NCBI GenBank assembly: GCA_028829895.1
Contig: CM054179.1
Span: forward strand, 72,925,663 to 72,989,662
From: Sinotaia quadrata
Taxonomy: Eukaryota > Mollusca > Gastropoda > Architaenioglossa > Viviparidae
DNA length: 64,000 bases
Direction: 5' to 3'
Shown: in pieces, positions 13,233-23,765 of the stretch
How positions within the stretch are numbered: the stretch's first letter is position 1
How the letters are laid out: every line of letters begins with the position of its first letter
Translations under genes and position numbers: made by a program
The notes under the pieces: model-generated
Told to the model about the DNA's origin: nothing
What the model saw: the letters and a program-made list of their open reading frames with translations, nothing else
Database searches by the model: none

Positions 13233-13471
13233 ACATTTCTCAAAGATCACAAATTACGAAAACAGTGGATTACAAAGCTGAAACGAGAAAACTTTCATCC
13301 GGAAGCACATACGATACTTGTGTAGTGAGCATTTTAAAGAAGAAGACTATGAAATGCAAAGCAGGCAGTCTTTTCGGGACAGTTTAGCAATGCCAGGCAT
13401 TGAAAATACCAAAAATTGAACCTAGACCGAACAAAAGTGGGCAAAGTTGCATTTAAGCGAGAACATAAAGG
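13233..13471 (+). pseudogene. THAP-domain zinc-finger exon, frameshifted remnant
   Basis: Reading plus from about 13236 gives FLKDHKLRKQWITKLKRENF then HPEAH. Reading from 13312 one base out of phase gives RYLCSEHFKEEDYEMQ. Together these match the second half of a THAP DNA-binding domain: the 'lrkqW...lkREnf.P' helix followed by 'r.lCseHF..edye', with the last Cys and His zinc ligands. The first half (the CxxxC region) is absent and would lie on another exon. A 1-nt shift near 13310, then a stop at about 13414, indicates decay. A donor-like 'aaaggGTAAGTAC' follows at about 13468. THAP domains occur in host regulators and in P-element-type transposases; which source applies cannot be told. 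Confidence 0.72.
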
Positions 13472-13502
13472 GTAAGTACTAGGTCAGTGTTATTTTGGAT
13501 TT

Positions 13503-13525
13503 GTGTGTGTGTGTGTGTGTGTGTG
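13503..13525. repeat. (TG)n microsatellite
   Basis: A short pure TG run just downstream of the THAP remnant. Confidence 0.9.
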
Positions 13526-14340
13526 GATATGCAGCTATAGCCGTTTAGCCAACTCTTACTTTGAGACTTTTACAGTTTATGACTTAGTTCCCTAGCAGGT
13601 ATCTCCAGCACGACTACTGCAGACGTGTATTCTATATCCTCCGTCAACAAACGGGGAACACTGAATTCTTGACTTCTATCATGTATTACCAAAACTCCAT
13701 CTCAAGGAATAACTTTTTATCTCCTAGGAATTTTTCTTCTAAGAAACAAGTATTAGCTATCTCTTACTGTGAGAATTTTACAGCTAATGACTTAGTTCCC
13801 AGGCGAGTAGCACCCACGAGACTTTAAACTTAAAGGCTAGTGACGTAGTCCCAGTTTTTTTTTAAATGTATTTACTATTTACTATTTTGCGAAAGTAAAC
13901 TATTCATTGCATTCTATTTTTTAATGAACTTTTTTTATAACGAACGCAAACTTATTACATGCTTTTCGTCTTAATTTTTAAAAATTTCTATTTCCTTTAT
14001 TAATTTGCAGAGAGGAGAAAGGGAGGGAAATTTAGCTAGTAACAAGTTTCAGCACTTGGAACAAGAACGATAACAAAGGGAACGCAACACATTTTCCATG
14101 ATTCCTTCCCTTTGCACGCCTGGAAAGCGATCATTCAATGTTGACACTCTGCAAAGCGTGCGACCACTAGGACAAGCAGATGTTCCTTAGAGTACGTTTA
14201 CACACTTGTCGTCTGTCAGCCATGACGCAATGACATCGTGAAAACCGTTTGTGCACAAATCACTCAGTCTGTGATAAGATTAAAGGGATGACGTCAGGCT
14301 GAATATCTGTAATAACTTGCCAGCTGTACTGTAAAGTAAA
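13526..14340. other. Gene-free stretch
   Basis: Unique AT-rich sequence with a weakly repeated pair near 13550-13610 and 13755-13810 ('ctatctcttactgtgagaat' and 'aatgacttagttccc'). No gene was seen. Confidence 0.4.
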
Positions 14341-14712
14341 TTGTTGTTGTTGGTGGTGGTGGTGTGTGTGTTTGTGTAGTAGTAGTAGTTGTTGGTGGTG
14401 GTGGTGGTGTGTGTTTGTGTAGTAGTAGTTGTTGTTGTTGGTGGTGGTGGTGTGTGTTTGTGTAGTAGTAGTTGGTGGTGGTGGTGATGGTGTGTGTTTG
14501 TGTAGTAGTAGTAGTAGTTGGTGGTGGTGGTGGTGGTGGTGTGTTTGTGTAGTACTAGTAGTAGTTGGTGGTGGTGGTGGTGATGGTGTGTTTGTGTAGT
14601 AGTAGTTGGTGGTGGTGGTGGTGATGGTGTGTGTGTTTGTGTAGTAGCAGTTGGTGGTGGTGGTGGTGATGGTGTGTTTGTGTAGTAGTAGTGGTAGTTG
14701 TTGTTGTTGTGG
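14341..14712. repeat. (TGG)n/(TAG)n compound minisatellite
   Basis: About nine units of 35-50 bp follow the plan (GTT)(GGT)n(GTGT)TTGTG(TAG)n. Variable inner triplet number makes the unit length vary. The His/Thr-rich minus frame is an artefact. Confidence 0.93.
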
Positions 14713-15644
14713 GCAGGAAATTCTCCTTTTTAATTTTCACAATTACTTGCCGTAATCAGGTTCTTACAAAGTCTTTGTGTTATTGTATTGTGTATCAGTC
14801 AGTGGGTTGATTTTTTAAAAAATCTTCTTTTAATTTGCATCAGAATGTGGCCTTTAAAGCAAGTTTATCTTTCCCTGATATATACTGTGGTTTAAAGTTG
14901 CACTCGGAACCAGAAGAGTAAATGACAACGTGTTTGTCTTAGTCAAGTTTCCTTTCGCTGTAAGAAATTTTCTATCAGTCAGCCGACATAGACACTTTAA
15001 AAAATTTATTACAATGGCTTGAATTCTGTATATATTGTTACTTCAAATAAAATGAGCGTTGTTTATGAGTTAAACAGATATTATAACTGCCCTCTGCGTG
15101 GAATCTGTCTAAAAAGTAATGTGATTTATCTTTTAATAAAGCAAATACTTTCCTAAACCATGGACTAACGGTAACACTAGCTTCTCGCTTTAAAAAAAAT
15201 TAAAATGAAAAACAAACCTTACGGGCGATCCTACCTCAAAGTGCTGGGCTTATGGTCTAATCCGTCTAAGAAAGAACGATAACTCAAGCCCTTTCATGCT
15301 GTAAGCCGCACACGCTAAAGATCCTTTGGCAGCTGTAAATCGGAAAGAGTAGGTCGTTACCCGGCCAAATTTGCAGCTAGAAAATACACCAAACACCCAA
15401 CACACAACCGTCTTCTCTCCGTCCCAGAACATAAAGCCGTCCTTGGCGCTTGCACCCTCTTCGCAATCAGCGATAACTAGCAGCAGGCGTGCAACCTAAG
15501 TATGACAAATCAACCAAACACTGGTTGGACTATCTACTGGCCAGAGTAAGCAACAGATCGTCCGAAAGGGTGAGTGGTGAAAAGGTGATTGGCCCATTTA
15601 ATCCTAAATTTAGAAAGAGTGGAACTATTGGAGTACATTTAGTG
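14713..15644. other. Gene-free stretch with a GC-richer block at 15220-15560
   Basis: The GC-richer block has a 60-codon minus frame (15250-15432) but no recognisable domain or clear splice sites. It may be an old short interspersed element. I could not identify it. Confidence 0.35.
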
Positions 15645-15990
15645 GAGCTGTAAGTCATGGTATGACAGTAGTGAAAGAATAGGGTTGTACGAGTAAATTA
15701 ATTGAGTTCTACATTATGTCAAGACAATTATGAAAGAATAGTTATGTATGAATCCATTAAATGAGTTCTACATTACGTCAAAATACTTATGAACGAACAG
15801 GTCTGTATGAGTACATTCATTGAGTTCTAATTTACGTCAATATAGTTATGAAAGAACAGGGTTGTATTAAATACATTAATTGAGTTATACATTACGTCAA
15901 TATAGTTATGAAAGAACAAGGCTGTATGAGTATATCGAGTTCTACATTATGTCAATATAGTTATGAAGGAATGGAACTATAAGAGTTTTG
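15645..15990. repeat. Minisatellite, about 59-bp unit x 5.5
   Basis: 'gagttctacattacgtcaat' recurs at 15704, 15763, 15822, 15882 and 15937, giving periods of 59, 59, 60 and 55 bp. Confidence 0.92.
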
Positions 15991-16284
15991 AACTCGTAAA
16001 TAAGTGCAGTGGAATCTCGCATCTGAAAGATTTCAGGGTCCTATGTCTTCTAATGATTAATCTGATTAATTGTCGTATGCCATGCTACACTGATTCCAAA
16101 ACTTATTGTCACTTTTTTATGAAGCTCTTATTTTGTCTTCTTGTAATTTGATCAGTTTAACCCCTCTAAATCTGCATGAGTTACCGGGTGGTAAAATCAT
16201 TCAGAGCAATAACGACAACCTTTACTAAGGTAACAGTGACTATGATACACATACGCTTCACGTATTTTTCATATTTGTCAGTTA

Positions 16285-16500
16285 TTTAGCAATCAATTTT
16301 TATCATCGTATGACAACAACTTACAAGCAATCAATTTTTATCATTGTATGACAACAACTTACAAGGAATCAGTATTAACATCTCATGACAACAACTTACA
16401 AGGAATCAGTATTAACATCTCATGACAACAACTTACAAGGAATCAGTATTAACATCTCATGACAACAACTTACAAGGAATCAGTGTTAACATCTCATGGG
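16285..16500. repeat. Minisatellite, about 37-bp unit x 5
   Basis: The unit contains 'atgacaacaacttacaagga' plus 'atcagtattaacatctc'. The first two units carry the variant 'caatcaatttttatcat'. Confidence 0.92.
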
Positions 16501-17225
16501 AACTTACAACCCTGGTATGTATAAGTTTACAAAGCCTTTGAAAACAAGCTTAATTTTTGCTCTTTTTATGGCGGGTATTATATAAAACAATTATTCATAA
16601 TCAATTAAAGCTTATAAAAGAATTCTGTAATTATAACTATATAGTCTGGAATCATTACAAAACTTACAGTTAACTTCACAAAATAATCAGTCAGTTTTAA
16701 ATATATTTTAAATAGATTGTACATAAATGATAAACTATGAAGAAGAAAGAAATTGCCATTTTTAAACAGTTTTGATGCAAAAGACTAATTATAATTTATG
16801 AAAACTTAAAAGATTACAATTAACATCCATGAAGTAATATATCAACTTTTTCCAAGTTTAATGATACTTAAATGATTATAGATACTAATTAAATGATTAT
16901 AGATACTTAACTTTGAAAAAAATGTTTCATTGATTAATGATTACAGTTTTATGAAGTCTTGCAAAGTTCACACTTTTCGCTAAGTGTTCTTTATGTTTAT
17001 CAAGTAACAAATATGATACTGTTGAGCAGTTAAAATTATTATATATAAAATAAATGATTAACATTAAACATAATTTAATAAGTTTTGATGATTATTGACA
17101 ATAAATTTATAAATTCAATTCAGATAACAAAGCTGCCTAATGACAACTGTAATCAGACGAGAGTGCACTTGCTCTTGAAGAGAATTCTTCAAGAATTTCC
17201 TGAACACTGATCACACAGCCATATT
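16501..17225. other. Gene-free AT-rich stretch
   Basis: Very AT-rich unique sequence with no open frame or motif of note. Confidence 0.45.
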
Positions 17226-17505
17226 TTATATGTACTTACATGTAATCCTTGTCAATTTGATATGTACTTACATGTAATGCTTGTCAATTTGATATGTACT
17301 TACCTGTATGCTTGTCAGTTTGATATGTACTTACATGTATGCTTGTCAATTTGATATGTACTTACATGTATGCTTGTCAATTTGATATGTACTTACATGT
17401 ATGCTTGTCAATTTGATATGTACTTGCATGTAATGCTTGTCAATTTGATATGTACTTACATGTATGCTTGTCAATTTGATATGTACTTACATGTAATGAT
17501 TGCCA
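17226..17505. repeat. Minisatellite, about 31-bp unit x 9
   Basis: Units of 'gatatgtacttacatgtatg' + cttgtcaattt are nearly identical, with one-base length variants (tgtatg against tgtaatg). Confidence 0.95.
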
Positions 17506-18235
17506 TTTTAAAAAATAGTAAATGCATATAAGTAGTTTATTTTTTCTTCATAATTTTGCAATATAAGCTTATTAGAGAAATAACATTTATCACCTTTAAT
17601 CAGCAAAGCTATGCAAAGGAATCTGGAGATAATCAGATTAGTTCAAATATGGCCTATCTACCCAAGAGAATACAGTCCATACATACACACACATGTATAT
17701 CGATATACCTGAGGTTACAAATTAGTGATTATGTTCTAGGCCAACTATTAGAGTTTTGTTTACAAAAACATTCCCAGAATGCTAGAGCTCACGCCTTTAA
17801 CAAACAAAAGGTCTGAAGGATAATATTTAACAATTTAGACAATAACAGCAATCAAAACAAGATTCCATAAATCAAATATTCCACATTTCATAAAAAAGTA
17901 AAATTTATTATTCAAACAAACAACTATCTATTGGTCTCTCATGCTCTCTCTCTTTATATAATGTTTCACACAGCACAAGGATGCTCTAGCTGTTTTATTC
18001 TTTTGTCTTAAAGTAACACATGAAATAAGAAATTTTCTTACTTACTTAAGGAAATATGTAATTAAAGAAATGATTTACATTCACAATGTGTGCACTGTGC
18101 AATTAAGAGTGTGTATTTGCGAGAGTAATTTTTTACTTCTGTGTGCACTCTATGCCCTATCTATCAAGCTTCCAGAGCGACATTTCTGTGATAATGATAT
18201 GATAATACAGTAATGCAGATCTTTGATCGAGTAGT
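17506..18235. other. Gene-free stretch before the segmental duplication
   Basis: AT-rich unique sequence. The 86-codon plus frame at 17556-17816 has no motif and biased composition. I do not support it as a gene. Confidence 0.4.
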
Positions 18236-18404
18236 TACATAATTTGCTCATCTTTGTTTTGAAATGGGTGACATTACACTTGGAGTTTGTGTTTGTGGTC
18301 ATTTTCTTTATTTCCTTTTAGTTCGTTATTGTTTTCCAGTTGAAAAGTTGAAAATAAGTCATATTTCTGAATAGGAAATTCCTCATGACCGTACATCCAT
18401 GAGT

Positions 18405-19030
18405 CTATATATAAAGTCATAATTAGGAAGACGTGTGTGATTGAGCCTTAAGCCATGTATAAAGTCATAATTAGAAAGACGTGAGTGGAAAGTCTTCATA
18501 ATTTAGAAAACAGATGTTTGATTTGGCCTTAAGCCATGAGTTAAGTCCTCAAAATTAGGAAGACGTGTATGTGATTGAGCCTTAAGCCGGATATAAAGTC
18601 AATATATTTAGGAAGATGTGTGTGGTTGAGCCTTAAGCCGTGTGGAAAATGTTCGTAATTTAGAAGACAGATGTCTGATTGGACCTTTAGCCATGTGTAA
18701 AGTCATCATAGTTAGGAAGACAAGTGTGTGGTTGGACCTTAAGCCATGAGTAAAGTCATCATAGTTAAGGAGATATTTGTGTAATTGGGCCTTAAGCCAT
18801 GTGTACTTATAGTCATCAAGGTTAGGAAGACGTGTGTGATTGAGCTCTAAGCCATGTGAAAAAGTCATCATAGTTATGAAGACGTGTGATTGGGCCTTAA
18901 GCCGTGTATAAAGTCATCATAGTTATGAGACGTGTGATTGGGCCTTAAGCCGTGTATAAAGTCATCATAGTTAGGAAGACGTGTAATTGGGCCTTAAGGT
19001 TGTGTAAAGTCATCATAATTAGGAAGAGAG
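18405..19030. repeat. Minisatellite, about 50-bp unit x 12 (copy A)
   Basis: Units share 'aaagtcatcatagttaggaa' then 'gacgtgtgtgattgggcctt' and 'aagcc'. Shorter homologous units occur in copy B at 34435-34640, so the array predates the duplication and expanded in copy A. Confidence 0.93.
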
Positions 19031-20006
19031 GCGTGGATTTTGGCTTGAAACCGACAAGTGCCTGCCATCCAAATTAGTTTATGAGAAAAGATTCTATCTG
19101 TAGATGTGAAGGGACAGACGACACTTAGTAAAATGTAAAGTCTAAATGGGACATTTCTTAATAGTCTTACATCTACGTCCATATTTTTAGCTTTAGATAA
19201 ATAATTGTACTTAGACTACTTTGGACAGAATGAACGTAATTTTATATTAAGCGATTAAATGTTATATTTACTTTATATGAAAAATAAAATTTCAAATGTA
19301 ATTTTATTCTTTTCATTATTATTTAAAAAGATAGGTTCGAGAGATTGGGAGCGGTGTTGCTCTCTAACATAATAATGGCGCTACTGTTCTATCCTGGACG
19401 AGCAGCATCCTAAGCGGTTAAGACATTATCTGGTCTAACATTCCGTTAGATTTCAGTAATTGATGTTGACCAAATATTTTTATTCAGAAAAGTTATTTAA
19501 CCAAATAATGAAGAAAGTAATTGTCTTTTTTTTTGCCCCAAAGGTGGTACCAAAATCAATTTTAGTTCCAAAGACACACTACGCAGACAACTACAGTCAA
19601 CATGGGGGAGTACTCGACCAGAGAATGCTCTGAAAGTGCCGACACTGGTGAGGTATGCAGGCTTGAGGATTGTGTGCAGCCACACACATTTAATCTTTTA
19701 ATAAGTCAGTCACGTATACTTCGGGGAAAGTTCATCTCAGGCTGGTAAAGGGACGTGTGGGGGGCCTGAGTGGAAATGCTGTAATACCTAGCTTAAATAT
19801 TAACTTGTAGAAAAGTATTTCACTCTGGACGAGTAACACCTAGAAGAGGAAAACAATTAGTGTAACTGTTGATTCTAGGGCTTGACTTAGTCTCCCAGAC
19901 TGCGAAAGACGAAGCCCCGTCGATTAGTGAATTAACTATATTAATAAAAGATAATTCATTATTAATTCAATGGGGTGAATGGTTTCATCCAATTTGTCAC
20001 ACAATG
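19031..20006. other. Region downstream of gene A, with a conserved block
   Basis: Mostly AT-rich. The part at about 19540-19660 is similar to 35085-35205 in copy B (shared 'gccgacactgg' and flanks). Both copies have splice-like edges but no common open frame without stops, so I do not call an exon. Confidence 0.35.
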
Positions 20007-20012
20007 TTTATT
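20007..20012 (-). terminator. Candidate poly(A) signal of gene A
   Basis: AATAAA on minus, about 225 bases past the stop codon of gene A. It is the nearest canonical hexamer I saw in the expected direction. Use is inferred. Confidence 0.4.
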
Positions 20013-20234
20013 AAACCGCGAAGGAATAAGTGTGGGAAATAGACCGCCAACGCTAAGTTAACACTGGCACGTCGTTGTATTAATTTATAATATTTTCTTT
20101 CCGATATACGTACTATTGTTTTAAAGTTTTTTTGGGGGGTGTAGTGTGGTAATAAGACCACGCGCTGACAACCTCTCTGGCCTACTGCTGTTATTATTAT
20201 CTGAATTTGTCACTGGTTGCACAATCTTCATCTT

Positions 20235-20795
20235 CTAGAACTTTTCCACAATTACTTCCAGGCTAGGCGTGCGAGCTGCTTTGTTAGCGGGTTTCTTTCC
20301 ACTCTTTGAGGTCCCGTTCTGCTGATTGTCGTCCGGGGGGACAGTCTTCTCAGGGGGAGTCTGGGTTTGCTCATACACCGGATGTTCGTACGCGTCATTG
20401 TAGTGGGGGTCCAGCCAGCGAGGCTGAAAGTGATATTCCGATAAGGAGCGCATTGCATGACTCTGAAGTGTCATGTGCTGGGTGCCCGTCTTGGAACTGC
20501 TCTCATTGAAGATCATAGCTATTTCGTCCTCTTGGGATTCTCTTTGGGTTTGTTCGCTTTCCGATGAACCGTTACTACCACAGGTGCAAACGGGTTTGCC
20601 TTGCTTCAGCCGACGTTTCGTACGAACGGTAAACGGGATGATGAGGGCGATGGCGCAGATGAAAGCGACGATGATGCCAACGTAGACTGCACTACTTTGG
20701 TCATCTTGTGTGGGGTGTTCCACGAGTATAACAAACGCCATTGGGTTGGACACAATCATTTCGGGGTGACCCTCAGTTCGGTTAATTAACTCCAC
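20235..20795 (-). CDS. Gene A last exon: transmembrane and cytoplasmic part of a type I membrane protein
   Basis: This is the 3'-terminal coding exon, 186 codons plus TAG. It follows a good acceptor (...CATCACCCAG|GTGGAG) and starts in phase 0, so it joins the 22982-23182 exon in frame. Residues 1-35 are extracellular and carry an N-R-T glycosylation sequon at 5-7. Residues 36-57 form one uninterrupted hydrophobic helix, followed by the stop-transfer RTKRR. The tail of about 130 residues has a CTC motif near 70-72, an acidic Ser/Glu stretch, and a Tyr-rich block (about 119-143, including SEYHFQPRW and YEHPVYEQ) that is identical in gene B apart from flanking changes. The C terminus is EVIVEKF. 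I do not recognise the family. The near-identity of helix and Tyr block between paralogues implies constraint. Confidence 0.85.
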   Translation of the reverse strand: MELINRTEGHPEMIVSNPMAFVILVEHPTQDDQSSAVYVGIIVAFICAIALIIPFTVRTKRRLKQGKPVCTCGSNGSSESEQTQRESQEDEIAMIFNESSSKTGTQHMTLQSHAMRSLSEYHFQPRWLDPHYNDAYEHPVYEQTQTPPEKTVPPDDNQQNGTSKSGKKPANKAARTPSLEVIVEKF

Positions 20796-21059
20796 CTGGG
20801 TGATGAGAAAAGTCGAAAGCAGACAGAAAGTGATTCAGTACACAGGATGAAACCCAATAAATTTCAATCATAATAATTATTTTTACACATGGATGCGTTC
20901 ACTGGCTCCAGGTAGGTTTTGAGTGGTTGCTGGATGAAGCCTCCAAGACATCTAAAAATAACTTGGCTAAAACAGAAGAGTTTGTTTTTCGTTGTGCGTG
21001 AAGATGCGCGCGCGCGCGTGTGAGAAGGTGGATTTGAGTTCGGTGTGTAAATCAAAGTG

Positions 21060-21061
<2 letters not shown>

Positions 21062-21110
<49 letters not shown>
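21062..21110. repeat. (GT)n microsatellite
   Basis: A pure GT tract in the last intron of gene A. Confidence 0.95.
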
Positions 21111-21111
<1 letters not shown>

Positions 21112-21167
21112 AATTTCTAATTCGCTTCGGCGATTTCATTTTAAAAAAATAATTATCTACATTTTAT

Positions 21168-21440
21168 TTGTTTGTTATATACTCGATTGTTTGTTATCAC
21201 TCAATTATTTGTTTATTATCACTCTATTATTTGTTCATTATCACTCTATTATATGCTTGTTATCACTTTATTATTTGTTTGTTATCACTCAATTATTTGT
21301 TTGTTATCACTCTATTATCTGTTTGTTATCACTCAATTATTTGTTTGTTATCACTCTATTATTTTTTTGTTAAACACTCGATTATTTGTTTGTTATATAC
21401 TCGATTGTTATACACTCAATTATTTGTTTGTTATAACTCC
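21168..21440. repeat. Minisatellite, about 21-bp unit x 12
   Basis: Units of 'atttgtttgttatcactcaa' + tt with alternating caatt/ctatt variants. Confidence 0.93.
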
Positions 21441-21825
21441 TTGGCAGAAATAAGTCTATACAGTCTCTAAGTATACAGTGGGTTAATTTTACTGACAAGA
21501 AATCGTCTGTAAAGGGAAAAAACACTAACCTCACATTTTTGCATTGAAGTGGTTAACAGATTTATTTCCCTTTAACTGTGCCCCAATTCTACATGAGGTT
21601 GCAGGGACCAGTTACGTGGAGCGTTTGAATGAATTTATTCCAACTGTAAACAAACATCTAACTTACTTATATTGTAAATAGAAATAAATATTCAGGCCAC
21701 CAGACACTAAATTATTGGAAACGAGTACACGTACCCAGAAATGGAGGCAGCAAATCGTAGGTCAGTAAGGACAACTGTCAAAAGAAACCACTGCAAAACA
21801 TCACAATTCTATGTCCCTCTCTTAT

Positions 21826-21828
<3 letters not shown>

Positions 21829-21870
<42 letters not shown>
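21829..21870. repeat. (CA)n microsatellite
   Basis: A pure CA run in the gene A intron. Confidence 0.95.
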
Positions 21871-22130
21871 GACACACAGATAACTATTGAATTAATATAA
21901 CGCTCGTCATTAATTGTTAATTTTAAAGTTTTAAATTTACAATACTAAATAAATAAAATAGTACACACACAAAAAAAATAAACACACATAACATTTTACA
22001 GACATTCATGCACAAACACAAATAAATAGAGAAATAAAATAAGCTACTAGTAGGTCAGGTAATTAAAAGTTGTATGTTTATTTATATTTATAATATGAAT
22101 AATAATTCATTCATTTAAAAACAAGACCCT

Positions 22131-22412
22131 ACTGTTATTCTCTATATTGTTCATCGTAAGAAAATAAAGTAATTTAAAATTATATACAGAATGATAATCA
22201 CTTATTTAAAATATAACTATACTGTTATTCTCTATATTGTTCATCGTAAGAAAATAAAGTAATTTAAAATTATATACAGAATGATAATCACTTATTTAAA
22301 ATATAACTATACTGTTATTCTCTATATTGTTCATCGTTAGTAAGTAAAGTAATTTTAAATTATATACCGAATGATAATCACTTATTTAAAATATAACTAT
22401 ACTGCTATTCTC
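22131..22412. repeat. Minisatellite, 90-bp unit x 3.1
   Basis: 'actgttattctctatattgt' recurs at 22131, 22221 and 22311, with a partial fourth copy at 22401. The first two full units are nearly identical. Confidence 0.93.
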
Positions 22413-22448
22413 TAAATGTTAGTACAGATCATTAATACGATTAATAAT

Positions 22449-22514
22449 ATTAATAAATATCATTAGTAAAATGTAATATATATATATTACATTTTACTAA
22501 TGATATTTATTAAT
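22449..22514. repeat. Perfect 66-bp palindrome
   Basis: Every base of 22449-22481 pairs with 22482-22514. The arms run from 'attaataaatatcattagta' inwards to an alternating TA centre. There is no spacer. Such sequence can extrude as a cruciform or fold into a 33-bp hairpin RNA. It lies within an intron of gene A, directly after the 90-bp minisatellite. It may be a foldback element or the product of a template switch. Confidence 0.95.
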
Positions 22515-22684
22515 TATATAAATTCATAATGACAATTAAAAAAATGTACTTAAAATGCTTTCATCAATCATATAAAACTCTTACATAACTCATTTAATAA
22601 TAGAAATATGTCTACGAACATAACGATGACTACAAACGTGTGGCATGTAGTAAGGTAACTTTACATTATCAATATAATAACTTA

Positions 22685-22834
22685 TCATACATGGTCTTCG
22701 TCAGTCATTGTTTCCTCAGTATTACCATCATTAGAAATGATGTGCGAAATGCTATCAGATGAACTTTCACTGTCATCAGCACGAATTGGATCAAAGTCGT
22801 ACGGTATACCAGAGAAAATTACATTGGCGGCCAT
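22685..22834 (-). other. Intronic 49-codon acidic open frame
   Basis: ATG to TGA on minus, encoding an acidic, Ser-rich peptide that starts MAANVIFSGIPYDFDPIRAD. It is preceded by GC-richer sequence unlike the surrounding AT-rich intron and has no counterpart in copy B. It could be the first exon of a mobile-element protein or a chance frame. I cannot name a family. Confidence 0.3.
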
Positions 22835-22981
22835 TTGACCCCCATTCTTGACGTCACTTCTGCTTGCTTTTACCCCAAGGGCTCGTGTGTCTTAGTAATG
22901 GGGCAAATCTCGTTCACAAACTATGTTTGACCTAGATTTCATTTCACTTGGTCTAATATTGACTATTACAGTGGATCTTAC

Positions 22982-23182
22982 CCATAATGCATACATGTCA
23001 CGCTGCCGGAAGCTAGATGGGTCGATGACGACGATGTAACGGTCAAGGTTGATGGAGAAGTACAAGCCATCTGACTCGGCTCCACTCTGAAGGCTGCTCA
23101 CCCCAAACAGAATATTGGGTGGCATTTGGGTAAGCTTGCGCCGAAATTGGGGTGAAGTGGTGCTTGAATTCAGGGGAGGTAA
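22982..23182 (-). CDS. Gene A exon 4: extracellular exon
   Basis: A 201-nt exon, 67 codons, phase 0 at both ends. The acceptor is ...TTGTCTACAG|TTACCT and the donor ...TTATGG|GTAAGATC. The peptide starts LPPLNSSTTSPQFRRKLTQM (one NSS sequon) and ends FRQRDMYALW. It continues into the last exon as VELINRTEGHPEM. The joined stretch has the alternating hydrophobic pattern of a beta-sandwich membrane-proximal domain and is faintly cadherin-like at its end, but has no calcium-binding motifs. The gene B exon has the same length. A 6-nt Leu-Tyr codon pair sits at different places in the two copies. Confidence 0.82.
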
Positions 23183-23474
23183 CTGTAGACAAGTGGGCAA
23201 AGCTGTTATACTATATATATTACTTTTCATATCTCAACTGTTTTACATTTCTCATTTCAGTAGTTGTACATGTTATTACATTTATCCCATCAGCCCAACT
23301 GGTGTACAATTTATTGCCTTATTCATCCCGGCATTTATTTATTATTATTTATTATCTTTCTCACCTCAACTGTTATGCAGTTTATTACATTTTTCACACC
23401 GCTGGGGTTTTTTCCAACTAAGCACCCTCTTTTCATTTTCGTCCTCTTTCCTCTTCCCCTTTAGTTATATTCCA

Positions 23475-23590
23475 AAACTCTTCATATATCTATCTATCTG
23501 TCTGTCTATCCATCCATCCATCTATTTATCTATCTTTCTATCTATCTATCTAACTAACTTTCTTTCTCTGTCTATCTATCTAAGTATGTA
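23475..23590. repeat. (TCTA)n-type tetranucleotide repeat
   Basis: Interrupted TCTA/TCTG/TCCA units in the intron. Confidence 0.9.
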
Positions 23591-23699
23591 CCTGAATGGT
23601 ATTTGGGTTCTGGATAATTGCTAAATACATTGCCAATATTAACTGTTTTAAATGTACCTTAGTGTCATTAAGAATAAATTTTATACCTGAAAATTTAAG

Positions 23700-23705
<6 letters not shown>

Positions 23706-23741
<36 letters not shown>

Positions 23742-23765
23742 CGTGCGTGCATGTGCGTGTGTGCA
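23706..23765. repeat. (GT)n(GCGT)n microsatellite
   Basis: A GT run passing into GCGT units. Confidence 0.95.

Larger units (their letters stand above)
20796..22981 (-). other. Gene A last intron, repeat-rich
   Basis: The donor is GTAAGA at 22981 (minus) and the acceptor CAG ends at 20796. It contains an alternating CG run near 21008-21018, a (GT)n tract, a 21-bp minisatellite, a (CA)n tract, a 90-bp minisatellite, a 66-bp palindrome and a short open frame at 22685-22834. Most of this is not seen in the matching gene B intron. Confidence 0.75.

Noticed and set aside
17226..17505. Regular direct repeats that could be read as a CRISPR array
   Set aside because: Units are contiguous with no unique spacers, in a eukaryotic setting; it is a minisatellite, as are the other arrays.
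18994..19182. 36-bp segment bounded by AG and GT/GC in both copies (near 19095 and 34700), considered as a further microexon
   Set aside because: The donor is GC in copy A, the sequence diverges in every frame, and it lies downstream of the last coding exon.
19530..19660. Conserved block shared with 35085-35205, considered as an exon on either strand
   Set aside because: Splice-like edges exist, but the open frame in one copy contains stops in the other, and it lies beyond the gene stop codon.
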